From: Gemmatimonadota bacterium
GTDB lineage: Bacteria > Gemmatimonadota > Gemmatimonadetes > Longimicrobiales > Gaopeijiaceae
Assembly: GCA_026706635.1 (NCBI GenBank)
Contig: JAPOYJ010000055.1
Location: 23,698-87,697, forward strand
Direction: 5' to 3'
DNA: 64,000 nt
In this document: positions 50,251 through 58,857 of the stretch, piece after piece
Numbering within the stretch: the first letter of the stretch is position 1
How the letters are laid out: the number at the start of each line of letters is the position of its first letter
Program-made: the position numbers and the translations under genes
Notes under the pieces: generated by a model
Databases searched by the model: none
What the model saw: the letters and a program-made list of their open reading frames with translations, nothing else
Told to the model about the DNA's origin: nothing

Positions 50251-50324
50251 TGCCGGAGGAGGGACTTGAACCCCCGACACGCGGATTATGATTCCGCTGC
50301 TCTGACCAGCTGAGCTACTCCGGC
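50251..50324 (-). tRNA. tRNA-Met (CAU), elongator type likely
   Basis: A 74-nt cloverleaf on the minus strand: acceptor GCCGGAG/CTCCGGC with discriminator A, D-arm GCTC AGCTGGTCA GAGC, anticodon stem GCGGA/TCCGC around loop ATCATAA (anticodon CAT), T-arm GGGGG TTCAAGT CCCTC. The 3' CCA is not encoded. A CAU anticodon could also belong to tRNA-Ile2, the TilS substrate, but the anticodon and T-arm sequence match typical elongator tRNA-Met. It is not an initiator: the first pair is G-C and the anticodon stem lacks the three consecutive G-C pairs. Confidence 0.93.
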
Positions 50325-50421
50325 GGGGGTGGTATGCTCGTCACCGGAGGGGGCGATGTCAAGCTGCCGGACGCGCGGATGGCTACCATTGTTGGCCTCT
50401 GCACCCGAACCGGAGATGCCC

Positions 50422-51336
50422 ATGGACCTCGGCTTCCTGATGATCCCCGCGCTCGCCGCACTCAGCGTGGTCGGCCTGCTGAGCTCGCTTCGCATCCTCT
50501 GGGAGTACGAGCGCGGCGTCGTCTTTCGGCTCGGGAAGCTGACGCGCGCCAAGGGGCCCGGCGTGGTCTTCCTCGTCCCGTACGGGATCGAGCGGATGCG
50601 GAAGATGGACCTGCGCATCATCGCGCTCGACATAGCTCCCCAGGACACGATCACCAAGGACAACGTCAGCTGCACCGTCAACGCGGTCGTGTACTTCCGG
50701 GTCGTCGATCCGGCGCGGGCGGTCGTCGAGGTGGAGGACTACTACTTCGCCACCAGCCAGATAGCGCAGACGACGCTTCGGAGCGTGGTGGGACAGTCGG
50801 AGCTCGACGAGCTCCTCGCCGAGCGCGAGCGCATCAACGAGATCGTCCGCAAGATCATCGACTTCGAGACGGATCCCTGGGGGATCGAGGTCACCTCGGT
50901 CGAGATCAAGGACATCGATCTGCCGAAGGAGATGAAGCGCGCCATGGCCAAGCAGGCCGAGGCCGAGCGCGAGCGCCGCGGGAAGGTGATCGCGGCCGAG
51001 GGCGAGTTCCAGGCCTCCCAGAAGCTCGCCGCCGCCGCCGAGGTCATCTCGCGCTTCCCGATGGCCCTTCAGCTGCGCTTCCTGCAGACGGTCGTCGAGG
51101 TAGCCGCCGAGAACAACTCGACGACGCTCTTCCCGATCCCGGTCGACCTCTTCGGCCCCTTCATCGAGAGGGCGGGGCGGGCGTCGGCAGAGGGCAGGGG
51201 GACGGCTGGGCCTGGCGCGGACGACGTCCGGAAGCTAGTCGCGACCGTCGCGGAGCAGCTGGGTGTCGGCGAGCACGACATGATGACCGCTCTCTCGGAG
51301 GGCCGGGCGGAGCAGCTACCGGCAGGGGGCGAGTAG
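50422..51336 (+). CDS. SPFH/band 7 slipin (stomatin-like) membrane protein
   Basis: 304 aa: N-terminal membrane helix ([21 protein letters not shown]), then the band 7 domain with [48 protein letters not shown] and [34 protein letters not shown], the slipin signature. These proteins scaffold membrane microdomains. ATG at 50422 has GGAG six bases upstream; ATG 50416 lies too close to that site. No NfeD partner gene is adjacent. The TAG stop at 51334 begins a repeat copy. Confidence 0.92.
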   Translation: MDLGFLMIPALAALSVVGLLSSLRILWEYERGVVFRLGKLTRAKGPGVVFLVPYGIERMRKMDLRIIALDIAPQDTITKDNVSCTVNAVVYFRVVDPARAVVEVEDYYFATSQIAQTTLRSVVGQSELDELLAERERINEIVRKIIDFETDPWGIEVTSVEIKDIDLPKEMKRAMAKQAEAERERRGKVIAAEGEFQASQKLAAAAEVISRFPMALQLRFLQTVVEVAAENNSTTLFPIPVDLFGPFIERAGRASAEGRGTAGPGADDVRKLVATVAEQLGVGEHDMMTALSEGRAEQLPAGGE

Positions 51337-51492
51337 GAGTCCGTGGATAATCTCGCGCGAGCACCGAGAGCGGCGAAGCGCTCCGCTGGCAAGGCGCGAC
51401 GAAGGGCTGGTTGCAGCGCTACCGGCCCAAGGAGCAACACCGAGCGAAGCGAGGGACACTGACATTGTAAACTATGAAGGGGATTATACACC
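51334..51492 (-). mobile_element. Dispersed element, right half with hairpin and decayed palindrome, left end missing (copy M)
   Basis: Reversed right module TAGGAGTCCGTGGATAATC, CTCGCGCGAG, CCGAGAGCGGCGAAGCGC; hairpin GGGCTGGTTGC/GCTACCGGCCC at 51404-51428 (one mismatch, one wobble); inner block GGAGCAACACCGAGCGAAGC; then one degenerate palindrome (TGTAAACTATG onward, 51466-51491). Similarity stops where the lower-GC accessory patch begins. Its first triplet is the stop of the slipin gene. Confidence 0.8.
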
Positions 51493-51497
51493 CAGCT

Positions 51498-51512
51498 TAG
51501 CTAGCTAGCTAG
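51498..51512. repeat. CTAG tandem tract at the edge of the accessory patch
   Basis: TAGCTAGCTAGCTAG: three CTAG units in a row preceded by TAG, directly after the truncated element. CTAG is also the tetranucleotide found at element termini and junctions. Both small minus-strand reading frames next to it end in this tract. Confidence 0.7.
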
Positions 51513-51956
51513 ACGGCTGCGGGTCTTCCGCCACCTTCTTGGCTGGCGGGGCGGGCCGGCAGCCGAGCAGCGCACGCCCAACCACGGCAGGCGTGGCACC
51601 CCGATAGAACGGATTCCGGGCAGGCGTCTCCGCCCACTCCTCCACAGCCTTCCGAACCTCCTCCTCCGACCTCCCGCGCTCGCCCTCCGCCATGAATGAT
51701 CTACCCTCGCCCTCGCTTCGCGGCGGCCATGGGGGTTGTCTGAGGACGCCTTCACTCTGGGTTGCGACCGGCCCTTCAATAACCCCTCCGCAAGACCCAC
51801 AAGCCGGCCCAGCTTCGCATCCATGCTGTCCATCTTCCCGCCCAGCACCTCCCGAGTCTTGCTGCAATCGACAACGATCACCTCCCGGGTCTTCGTGAGC
51901 CCCGCCTCCGTGGCCTCCCGTAGCCGCTTGATATGGCGTGCTGTCTGACTGCTCAT
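51501..51956 (-). CDS. Hypothetical protein, helical N-terminus, doubtful C-terminus
   Basis: The first 65 residues look real: SSQTARHIKRLREATEAGL, KMDSMDAKLGRLVGLAEGLLKG, amphipathic helix with heptad-like spacing. ATG at 51956 has GAGGTGG upstream. After about residue 75 the product becomes Arg/Pro-rich and resembles an out-of-frame reading, overlapping the 62-aa gene. A frameshift near 51740 or an early natural end would explain this. Function unknown. Confidence 0.4.
   Translation of the reverse strand: MSSQTARHIKRLREATEAGLTKTREVIVVDCSKTREVLGGKMDSMDAKLGRLVGLAEGLLKGRSQPRVKASSDNPHGRREARARVDHSWRRASAGGRRRRFGRLWRSGRRRLPGIRSIGVPRLPWLGVRCSAAGPPRQPRRWRKTRSRLAS
51505..51693 (-). CDS. Small hypothetical protein (62 aa)
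   Basis: Starts MAEGERGRSEEEVRKAVEEW, an acidic helix, then PFYRGATPAVVGRALLGC and a Pro/Lys-rich end. ATG at 51693 has GAGGG nine bases upstream. No family recognised. It overlaps the 3' part of the next entry in another frame, so at most one of the two uses this stretch, or an ancestral gene was frameshifted. The stop lies in the CTAG tract. Confidence 0.4.
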   Translation of the reverse strand: MAEGERGRSEEEVRKAVEEWAETPARNPFYRGATPAVVGRALLGCRPAPPAKKVAEDPQPSS

Positions 51957-52154
51957 CCGGCCACCTCACCTTGAGCTCGGGCCATGCGTGCCTCCTGTGT
52001 CTGTCATGTGTTTCCCACCAGATAGGTTGTCCTACCGCCGATCCATCCGGTTCTCTTTCCTGATGCCTCACCCACCCCCGGCTTGCGCGGGGCCTGCGTT
52101 CTGAAGGCAGCGCGCGCAGCAGGTTCCCTCAAGACGGAGCCTGCCCCCAAGAGG

Positions 52155-53057
52155 CTATGTGTCGCCGTCCCATACTATGACGTCTCGGCCCATCAGAGCC
52201 ATGCTGTTGATCCAGCCAGTTGCCGATCGGTCGGCATCGAGAGCGACTTCATACCACGGAGTCGATCCAGACCGGTCTACACCGGTCACCAGAATCACCG
52301 TGCCTGCTGGCAGCTGCCTCATAAGGAAGTCGAGGGTTCCTTCCTCCAGCATCCGGCTTCCTTCCTCCAGCGTCCGGCTGGCCATCAGCGGGGTTTCCCG
52401 TGTGAGTTCATACCGCTGCCCCGACTCAAGACCGTCCCAAGGTGCGCGACGTGACACCCGTGGCGGAGGAACTCCCTCCAGAGGTAGGTGGAACACCTCG
52501 TTGCGCCTTATGATGTTGAACGTTGCCGAGCGGCTAGAAACGGCTTTGCCCGAGAGCAGGGGGTTGCCACGGCCACCAAAACTTGGGCCTTGTTGGTTCG
52601 CGTGGAGAACGACCGATATTTCGACAGAGTCCGAAATCCGCTCGATCTCAAAGGCCACAGATTTTTCAATAGATGCCATTCTGTCCTGGTGCTTCCGCAA
52701 GTCGTCCTTCCAGCGTTCCGCGTCCAGAGCAATTCGACGAGACTGCTTCCAGTGTCGGACCGTTCCTCGCTCGCTGTAGTATTCCTGTCCGTACGCCGCG
52801 GTATCACCAAGGGTGTAGTAGACGCGGTACACGCTAACCATCACCTCTGCGTCCTCGGGAAGGTCCGTTTCGATGGCCAACACCAGCATCTGGATACCCT
52901 CGCCTAACTCCCAACGCAACTCGAATTGGTCTGCTACGACTCCGCCGGTGGGGGGTAGGTCGCCCGACTGCTCAACGCGGTTCTCCATGTCCTGCCCGGT
53001 ACAACCGACCGAGAGCAACATCAGCGCCCACGCGGATAAGTCACGGATTATCTTCAT
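52155..53057 (-). CDS. Hypothetical lipoprotein with SH3-like C-terminal region
   Basis: 300 aa. Signal peptide with lipobox LLSVGCTG (Cys near residue 19). The middle (ERWKDDLRKHQDRMASIEK) is helical and charged. The last 75 residues, from RYELTRETPLMASRTLEEGS to WYEVALDADRSATGWINSMAL, look like a bacterial SH3-type domain, with its usual ending of a Trp followed by a G-W-I strand. A short internal duplication RTLEEGS/RMLEEGT is visible. Base composition is lower in GC than the flanks. No function assigned. Confidence 0.75.
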   Translation of the reverse strand: MKIIRDLSAWALMLLSVGCTGQDMENRVEQSGDLPPTGGVVADQFELRWELGEGIQMLVLAIETDLPEDAEVMVSVYRVYYTLGDTAAYGQEYYSERGTVRHWKQSRRIALDAERWKDDLRKHQDRMASIEKSVAFEIERISDSVEISVVLHANQQGPSFGGRGNPLLSGKAVSSRSATFNIIRRNEVFHLPLEGVPPPRVSRRAPWDGLESGQRYELTRETPLMASRTLEEGSRMLEEGTLDFLMRQLPAGTVILVTGVDRSGSTPWYEVALDADRSATGWINSMALMGRDVIVWDGDT

Positions 53058-53088
53058 GGTCCTACCTCCTTTCTCTCATACGCCTGCG

Positions 53089-53547
53089 TCAGAAGACACG
53101 ATAGCCTCGAAACGCCCCTATGGTGGCCAGCTTCTTCCCCGACATCATGTCGATTAGCGTAACGCCATGGTAATAGTCCGCTTTGCCGAGCTTGGCCCCC
53201 ATCTTGGGACGCTCGACGCAGTTGTGCCACCCCGACAAATTATGGGTCAGGTTCTGCTTCTGCTCGGCATCAATCGCGGCCCACAGCTCCGGGTGAACGT
53301 AGACCTCGTTTAGCGTGCTGGTTCTCACAACAGCCCGCCCCAGCAAGCTCCCCTCGTTCATCTCTTTGACAACCCGCGCCATCTTCGCCTCAAAGGCAGG
53401 GGTACACACCTTGGCCTGTCGATAGGATCGCGCTGTGGGGGGCGACGGATTCTCTGGTAAGCTGAGACCGTTACCGCTCACATACGAGAAGACGCAGGCC
53501 AGAAAGACCAAAGCCCCCACGGTGATCGTTATTCGTCTACGTGACAT
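53089..53547 (-). CDS. Hypothetical secreted or membrane-anchored protein (152 aa)
   Basis: N-terminal hydrophobic helix (ITITVGALVFLACVFSYVSG) followed by a soluble domain containing VCTPAFEAKMARVVKEMNEG, AEQKQNLTHNLSGWHNCV and GVTLIDMMSGKKLATIGAF. Two Cys (in VCTP and NCVE) may pair. ATG at 53547 follows GAGGAAAAA; a GTG lies one codon earlier. It shares the lower-GC composition of the patch with the preceding lipoprotein gene. No family recognised. Confidence 0.7.
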   Translation of the reverse strand: MSRRRITITVGALVFLACVFSYVSGNGLSLPENPSPPTARSYRQAKVCTPAFEAKMARVVKEMNEGSLLGRAVVRTSTLNEVYVHPELWAAIDAEQKQNLTHNLSGWHNCVERPKMGAKLGKADYYHGVTLIDMMSGKKLATIGAFRGYRVF

Positions 53548-53598
53548 CACTTTTTCCTCTTCCCCTTGAGGTAGTAGCGCTCCGGGAGCCAGCCGTTG

Positions 53599-53883
53599 TC
53601 ATTTTCTGACCCCCGACATCCGGTACAGGTACTCGCCGTCCCTGATGAGGCCGTAGCGCTCCCTCGCGAGGCGCTCCAGAGCCCCGTCGTCGTGGAGGAG
53701 CGAGTCGATCCGAAGGGCGAGGGAGTCGTTTCGGGCCTGGGCCGCCAGGAGCTCGGCCTTCATCCTCGCAAGCTCCGAGTCTGCGCGACGCGCATCGATG
53801 AGCGAATGCTCTCCCCCCATGACGGCCACATAGCCAGCCAGGCCCAGCACCACCACCACCGCAGCCGCGCGCCAGAGCCTCAT
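53599..53883 (-). CDS. ftsB: FtsB/DivIC-like septum formation initiator protein
   Basis: 94 aa: N-terminal helix ([19 protein letters not shown]), then a coiled coil ([32 protein letters not shown]) and the C-terminal motif [21 protein letters not shown], all characteristic of FtsB/DivIC in the division complex. ATG overlaps the enolase stop (ATGA), the same eno-ftsB order as in Proteobacteria. Confidence 0.93.
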   Translation of the reverse strand: MRLWRAAAVVVVLGLAGYVAVMGGEHSLIDARRADSELARMKAELLAAQARNDSLALRIDSLLHDDGALERLARERYGLIRDGEYLYRMSGVRK

Positions 53884-55154
53884 CGCCGCGCTGCCCTCCC
53901 GCCGTACAGCGCCCGCTCGCCCAACTCATGCTGAATCCGCAATAGTTGGTTGTACTTGGCGACACGATCGCTTCGGCTGGGTGCCCCGGTCTTGATCTGC
54001 CCCGCTCCGGTGGCCACCGCCAGATCCGCGATGAAGGTGTCCTCGGTCTCCCCCGAGCGGTGCGACACGACTCTTCCCCACCCCGCCCCTTCAGCCGCCG
54101 AGATCGCCTCGGTCGCCTCGGTCAGCGTGCCGATCTGGTTCACCTTGACCAGGATGGCGTTCGCCGAGCGCTCGGCGATGCCCCGCTCCAGACGCCTGGG
54201 GTTGGTGGCGAAGAGGTCGTCGCCCACGACCTGACAGCGGCCGCCGATCCGCCTCGTCAGCTCGGCCCAGCCCGCCCAGTCGTCCTCCTCGAGCGGGTCC
54301 TCGAGGCTGGCGAGCGGAAAGCGGGCGGCCATCTCCTCCCAGTGAGCGATCATCTCGTCGGTGGAGAGGATGGCGCCTGTGCCGTGGAAGGCGTACGCAC
54401 CCCCTTCGTGGAGCTCGGTGGCGGCCGCATCCACCGCCAGCATGGCGTCCTCGCCCGGTCGGTATCCGGCCCTCGCGATCGCGCGCATCACCATCTCGGC
54501 GGCCTCGAGGTCGGAGTCCAGATCAGGAGCGAAGCCGCCCTCGTCGCCGACCGTGGTGCCCTTCCCGGCGGAGCGGAGCACCTGGGCGAGCGCGTGGAAG
54601 ATCTCGGTCCCCATCCGGAGCCCCTCGGCGAAGGTCTCGGCGCCGTGAGGAACGACCATGAACTCCTGGATGTCGACGCTGTTGGAGGCGTGCGCACCCC
54701 CGTTCAGGATGTTCATCATCGGCACCGGCAGAATCCGCGCCTCCGCGCCGCCCAGGTAGCGGTAGAGCGGCTCTCCCCGCTCCCCCGCCGCCGCTCGGGC
54801 TACAGCCAGCGAGACCGCGAGGAGGGCGTTGGCACCCAGTCGTCCCTTGTCGGGCGTCCCGTCGGCCTCGATCAACGCCCGGTCGATCGCCTCCTGATCC
54901 GACGCCTCGCGTCCGACCACCGACAGGCGGAGCTCGGTCTCGACGTTGCGAACCGCGCCGAGCACACCCTGGCCAAGGAACCGGTGCCGGTCGCCGTCGC
55001 GCAGCTCGACCGCCTCGTGGCGTCCCGTCGAGGCGCCGCTCGGCACTGCCGCTCGTCCCACGCTCCCCGACCGCAGGCGCACCTCGGCCTCGACGGTCGG
55101 CTTGCCGCGCGAATCCAGGATCTCGCGCCCCAGGACCTCGGCTACCTCGGACAT
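53880..55154 (-). CDS. eno: Enolase
   Basis: Converts 2-phosphoglycerate to phosphoenolpyruvate. [95 protein letters not shown] and SHRSGETED are intact, with Lys and Glu catalytic residues present. 424 aa. ATG at 55154 overlaps the plsC 3' end by 13 bases. Confidence 0.98.
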   Translation of the reverse strand: MSEVAEVLGREILDSRGKPTVEAEVRLRSGSVGRAAVPSGASTGRHEAVELRDGDRHRFLGQGVLGAVRNVETELRLSVVGREASDQEAIDRALIEADGTPDKGRLGANALLAVSLAVARAAAGERGEPLYRYLGGAEARILPVPMMNILNGGAHASNSVDIQEFMVVPHGAETFAEGLRMGTEIFHALAQVLRSAGKGTTVGDEGGFAPDLDSDLEAAEMVMRAIARAGYRPGEDAMLAVDAAATELHEGGAYAFHGTGAILSTDEMIAHWEEMAARFPLASLEDPLEEDDWAGWAELTRRIGGRCQVVGDDLFATNPRRLERGIAERSANAILVKVNQIGTLTEATEAISAAEGAGWGRVVSHRSGETEDTFIADLAVATGAGQIKTGAPSRSDRVAKYNQLLRIQHELGERALYGGRAARR

Positions 55155-55876
55155 TCGCGCCCCCGCTCCTCCTCCAGGAGCCGCACCACCTCGCTCCGGC
55201 ACCTCTCGGCCAGCTCGTTTCGGCTCGCGATCGTCAGCCCCTCGGTGCTGATCGGCTCGCCGACCGCAATCCTGATCTCGCCCTGGCGCACCCTCCAGTC
55301 GCCCTTCCTCATCACCCGTCCCGAGCCGCAAATACAGACGGGGAGGAGCGGAACCTGGGAGTTGATCGCCATCACGACGGCACCCTTCTTGAATCTGGCC
55401 ACCTTGCCGTCCCGGGAGCGTGTGCCCTCGGGGAAGAGCACGATCGTCCAGCCGTCGCGCAGGATCGCGACCGAGCGCCCCATCGAGGCGATCGCGGCCG
55501 CACGGTTCGAACGGTCGATCGCGATGTGTCCTACCCGCTGCCAGACCGTGCCGAGAAGCGGGACGCGGGAGACCTCCTGCTTGCCCACGAAGCCGAAGCG
55601 ACGCTTCAGCAGGACGCTCAGCGCGAAGATGTCGAACCAGCTCTGGTGATTCGAGACGAGGACCTTCCCCGACCCGGTGTCGAGCCGCTCGCGATTCCTC
55701 ACAACCACGCGGACGCGCGCGCCGCGCATGCAGAGCGAGCTCCACTGGCTGGTCATCTCGTCTCCCGAGGCCATCCGGTGCTGGCCGAGCACGACATACC
55801 TCGCGAAGGCGCGCCCGCTATAGTACACCGTCGCCGCGATCATCCACGCGTAGGCCCGCAGGTTCTGGAGGAGCAC
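55142..55876 (-). CDS. plsC: 1-acyl-sn-glycerol-3-phosphate acyltransferase
   Basis: Membrane-associated acyltransferase of phospholipid synthesis. HX4D box SNHQSWFD (residue 75), [28 protein letters not shown] and the substrate-binding [22 protein letters not shown]-terminal hydrophobic stretch near residues 10-30. 244 aa. GTG at 55876 starts four bases after the thiL stop, which lies on the same strand. Confidence 0.94.
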   Translation of the reverse strand: MLLQNLRAYAWMIAATVYYSGRAFARYVVLGQHRMASGDEMTSQWSSLCMRGARVRVVVRNRERLDTGSGKVLVSNHQSWFDIFALSVLLKRRFGFVGKQEVSRVPLLGTVWQRVGHIAIDRSNRAAAIASMGRSVAILRDGWTIVLFPEGTRSRDGKVARFKKGAVVMAINSQVPLLPVCICGSGRVMRKGDWRVRQGEIRIAVGEPISTEGLTIASRNELAERCRSEVVRLLEEERGRECPR

Positions 55877-55880
55877 CGTG

Positions 55881-56840
55881 CTACTCGGTGGGCCCGTCGG
55901 CGAAGTGGTCGAAGCCCCCGCACCCGACCTCCATGCGTGCGCCCGAGGCGTCCTCCACGACCACACCCTCGCCTTCGCGGACCGATCCGATCCGGGTCAG
56001 TGGCACCTGGGCCTCCTCTCCAATCGCCACAATCCTCGCCTCGGCCCCGGGAGGAGCCGTAAACATCAGTTCATAATCTTCGCCCCCCTGTAGCGCCAGC
56101 TTCAAGTCCCCCTCCGCGCCGGGGTGTACCGGCACGAGCTCCCGGCGAAGCGCGAGCAGCGCGCAGGAGGCCTTCGCAACGCGCCCGGCGTCGACGACGA
56201 GGCCGTCCGAGATGTCGATCATCGAGCGGGCGAGACCGTGCCGGGCCAGCTCCAGCGCCACGGGAACGCGGTTGGGGGGGGAGGCGAAGCGAGCGCGGGC
56301 GGCTGGGTGGGGAGACCGACCATCCGACCAGGCCGCGACCGCGGCGGCCGCGCCCCCGAGCGCCCCCGTCACCCAGACGGCGTGGCCCGGCTGCGCGCCA
56401 CTTCGAGTCACGACGGCGTGCGCACGGCCCACCGTAACGACATCGACGACAACCGGGCCGGAGATGCGGCTCAGGTCGCCGCCGACTATCGCAACCCCCA
56501 CCCGGTTGGCGGCCGAGGCGACCCCCCGCTGCACGCTCTCGGCGAGCTCCCGCGAGGGAGGGGGCACGGCGAGCGAGACCAGGAGCGCTTCGGGCTTCGC
56601 CCCCATCGCAGCCATGTCGCTGAGGGCGGCGGCGGCGGCGCGGAAGCCCGCCCCCTCCGCGTCGATCCAGTCTAGGCGGAAGTGCACGCCCTCGACGGCC
56701 AGGTCGGTGGAGATCACGAGGCCGCCGCGCAGAAAGGCCGCATCGTCGCCGGGGCCGAGGCGGACGGACCGGCTGCCCTTCCATCCGATCCGAACTAGGC
56801 GCTCGACCATCTCCGCCTCGCCAAAGCGTGGAGCGGTCAT
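55881..56840 (-). CDS. thiL: Thiamine-monophosphate kinase
   Basis: Phosphorylates thiamine monophosphate to the diphosphate cofactor. LGPGDDAAFLRGGLVISTDLAVEGVHF, AALSDMAAMGAKPEALLVSLAVP, GGDLSRISGPVVVDVV, GARSMIDISDGLVVDAGRVA-like block and LQGGEDYELMF. 319 aa. ATG at 56840 is eight bases after the preceding nnr stop. No other thiamine gene is nearby. Confidence 0.94.
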   Translation of the reverse strand: MTAPRFGEAEMVERLVRIGWKGSRSVRLGPGDDAAFLRGGLVISTDLAVEGVHFRLDWIDAEGAGFRAAAAALSDMAAMGAKPEALLVSLAVPPPSRELAESVQRGVASAANRVGVAIVGGDLSRISGPVVVDVVTVGRAHAVVTRSGAQPGHAVWVTGALGGAAAAVAAWSDGRSPHPAARARFASPPNRVPVALELARHGLARSMIDISDGLVVDAGRVAKASCALLALRRELVPVHPGAEGDLKLALQGGEDYELMFTAPPGAEARIVAIGEEAQVPLTRIGSVREGEGVVVEDASGARMEVGCGGFDHFADGPTE

Positions 56841-56847
56841 GGGTCCC

Positions 56848-58383
56848 TCAGTGGTGGCGAGGGGGTCGCTGGTCGAAGGTGACGAAGGGGAAGGGGAGAT
56901 CGGTGGTGCCCGGGCCGCGGGCGGCAAGAGCGTGAGGAATCGCCTCGATGGCGTCGGAGGGGGTGAGCGCAGGGCCCAGGCCGTCGCGCGTCGCCTCGGC
57001 GCCGGTCAGGTGCAGCGCCAGGCCAGCGGCCGTCACCGGAGCCACCCCCTGCGCCAGGAGCGACCCGACGGCGCCGGTCAGCACATCCCCCATTCCCGCC
57101 ACCGCCAGAGCCGAGGGCTGCTCGTGAGCGGCGATCAGCACCTCGCCCTCGGGGCCCGCCACGATCGATGGCGTCCCCTTGAGGAGGGTTGCGACTCCCT
57201 GGGAGCGAGCGAAACCGGTGGCGGCCGCGACTCGGTCGCCCTGGATCTCGGCGACCGGGCGACGCAGCAGGCGGGCCATCTCGCCTGGGTGGGGGGTGAC
57301 GACGCACCCGGCAAGGTGGGAGGCGGCCATGCGGCCGCCACCGGCCAGCAGGGTGAGGGCATCGGCGTCGATCACGGCCGGGCGCGCTCCGCGTCCGCCG
57401 AGCGCCACCTCGAGCTGGCGCATGGCTCGGCCCCCGGTGCCGATGCCCGGCCCGATCGCCAGGGCGGCGCTACTCTCCACCGCGTCCCGGAGCGCCCGAT
57501 CGTCGGCGGCGTCCACGAAGATGGCCTCGGGCACGCTCGCCACGATCTTCCTGCTCTCCCTCGAGGCGCACACCCGCACAAGGCCCGCGCCGCACCGATA
57601 TGCCGAGCGCGCGGCCAGGACCGCCGCTCCCGGCATCTTTGCTCCGGCGACCAGGGCGAGCGCACCGACCTCGTTCTTGTGGGTGTCGGGGCTTCGCCGG
57701 GGTGAGTGCGCCGAGGCCCACCCCGGTGTGACGACCCCCGCCCACCCCTCGGCACCACCTGGGGGAAAGCCGATCTCCACCGCCACGATCCTTCCGCACC
57801 GCTCCCGCGCCGGGTGCAGCAGCGTTCCGAGCTTCGGCCAGCCGAAAGCCACGGTGACGTCGGCCTTCACCGACTCGCCGGGCACGCAGCCGCTCGTGCA
57901 GTCGACTCCGGAGGGTGCATCCAGCGATACCCGGGCGGCGGCCGAGCCGTTGGCCGCGCGAATGAGCTCGGCGTAGTCGTCGCTGGGTGCGCCCCTGGCG
58001 CCCGTCCCCAGCAGGCCGTCGAGGAGCACTCCTGCGCCGGCGAGGACCGCTGCAACGCTCGCGACATCCGCCTTCCCGCTGCCGAGGGCGAGGTGCTCGA
58101 TCTCCCACCCGTGAAGCACCCCCTCGCCAGCGGACCGCCTTCCCGCCGGGAGCGCGGCAACCTCCCTGCCCCACGCCGCCAGGGTCCTCAGCGCAACTAG
58201 CGCATCGCCCCCGTTGTTCCCCGACCCGACGAGCCCCACCACCCGACCCCTGGGAAAGAGGTGCTCGACGAGGAGCGCCGCCTGCCGCCCCGCATTCTCC
58301 ATCAGGGCCGCCTGGGGCACGCCACGCCGTGAAATCGCGTCGTGGTCGAGGGCCGCGGCCTGCCCGGCCGTCGGGGCCGGCAT
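56848..58383 (-). CDS. nnr: Bifunctional NAD(P)H-hydrate epimerase/dehydratase
   Basis: Repairs hydrated NAD(P)H. N-terminal YjeF epimerase domain (about 1-205): GVPQAALMENAGRQAA, LVGSGNNGGDALVALRTLAAWG and SLDAPSGVDCTSG. C-terminal dehydratase domain (about 220-511): KNEVGALALVAG, GPGIGTGG, VTPHPGEMARLL, LKGTPSIVAG and AGMGDVLTGAVGSLLAQG. 511 aa is normal for the fused protein. ATG at 58383 starts the epimerase domain. Confidence 0.95.
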   Translation of the reverse strand: MPAPTAGQAAALDHDAISRRGVPQAALMENAGRQAALLVEHLFPRGRVVGLVGSGNNGGDALVALRTLAAWGREVAALPAGRRSAGEGVLHGWEIEHLALGSGKADVASVAAVLAGAGVLLDGLLGTGARGAPSDDYAELIRAANGSAAARVSLDAPSGVDCTSGCVPGESVKADVTVAFGWPKLGTLLHPARERCGRIVAVEIGFPPGGAEGWAGVVTPGWASAHSPRRSPDTHKNEVGALALVAGAKMPGAAVLAARSAYRCGAGLVRVCASRESRKIVASVPEAIFVDAADDRALRDAVESSAALAIGPGIGTGGRAMRQLEVALGGRGARPAVIDADALTLLAGGGRMAASHLAGCVVTPHPGEMARLLRRPVAEIQGDRVAAATGFARSQGVATLLKGTPSIVAGPEGEVLIAAHEQPSALAVAGMGDVLTGAVGSLLAQGVAPVTAAGLALHLTGAEATRDGLGPALTPSDAIEAIPHALAARGPGTTDLPFPFVTFDQRPPRHH

Positions 58384-58442
58384 GGCGGCCCTTCCGTAGC
58401 ACCCCGCGGGCACTCCTCCCACGGCGCTACCCGGGGCCACGG

Positions 58443-58646
58443 CTACTTGTAGCTCTGCCCGATCGACCGCCCGAAGGTGATTTCGCCGTTGTCGATGCGG
58501 ATGTTGAACCCGCAGTCCGGGTTCGAGCAGACCCACGCCTTGTACCGAATCGGCGCGCCGTCGCGCCCGTAGTCGGACATGGGCAGGAGCACGCCGTCGC
58601 CGCACTTGCGACACTCGGTGAAGCCGTTCTCATCCACCGTGTTCAT
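58443..58646 (-). CDS. Small zinc-ribbon-like protein (67 aa)
   Basis: Two Cys pairs, CRKC at residues 12-15 and CSNPDC at 40-45, separated by a short strand-rich segment (LLPMSDYGRDGAPIRYKAWV), as in zinc ribbons. Strongly acidic to neutral, no membrane segment. Function unknown. The 211-base gap upstream to pccB holds no recognisable gene or repeat. Confidence 0.75.
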   Translation of the reverse strand: MNTVDENGFTECRKCGDGVLLPMSDYGRDGAPIRYKAWVCSNPDCGFNIRIDNGEITFGRSIGQSYK

Positions 58647-58857
58647 CTGACCCTCGCCATTGGGCTGCGGCGACCGCCCGGAGCCGCCCCTTGAGTGAAT
58701 GCGGCACACCGGCCAGCCGCTGGGCATTCTCGATCGGTGGGCAAGCTATCACACTGGCCCCGGTATTGCCACCACGAGCGTTGTCCAACGGCGCCTGAGC
58801 CTGAGCGGAGGACGGGTTTCCAGCGGGAGAGACGAGCCTGAGGGCAGGGCGGGCGAC

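Noticed and set aside
50251..50324. tRNA-Ile2 (lysidine-modified CAU), suggested by the TilS gene in the window
   Set aside because: The anticodon stem-loop and T-arm match elongator tRNA-Met; TilS is housekeeping and its gene is not linked to this tRNA. A covariance-model scan would settle it.
52083..52454. Plus-strand 123-codon frame in the accessory patch
   Set aside because: It is antisense to the 300-aa lipoprotein gene, which has a clear lipobox and a more convincing composition.
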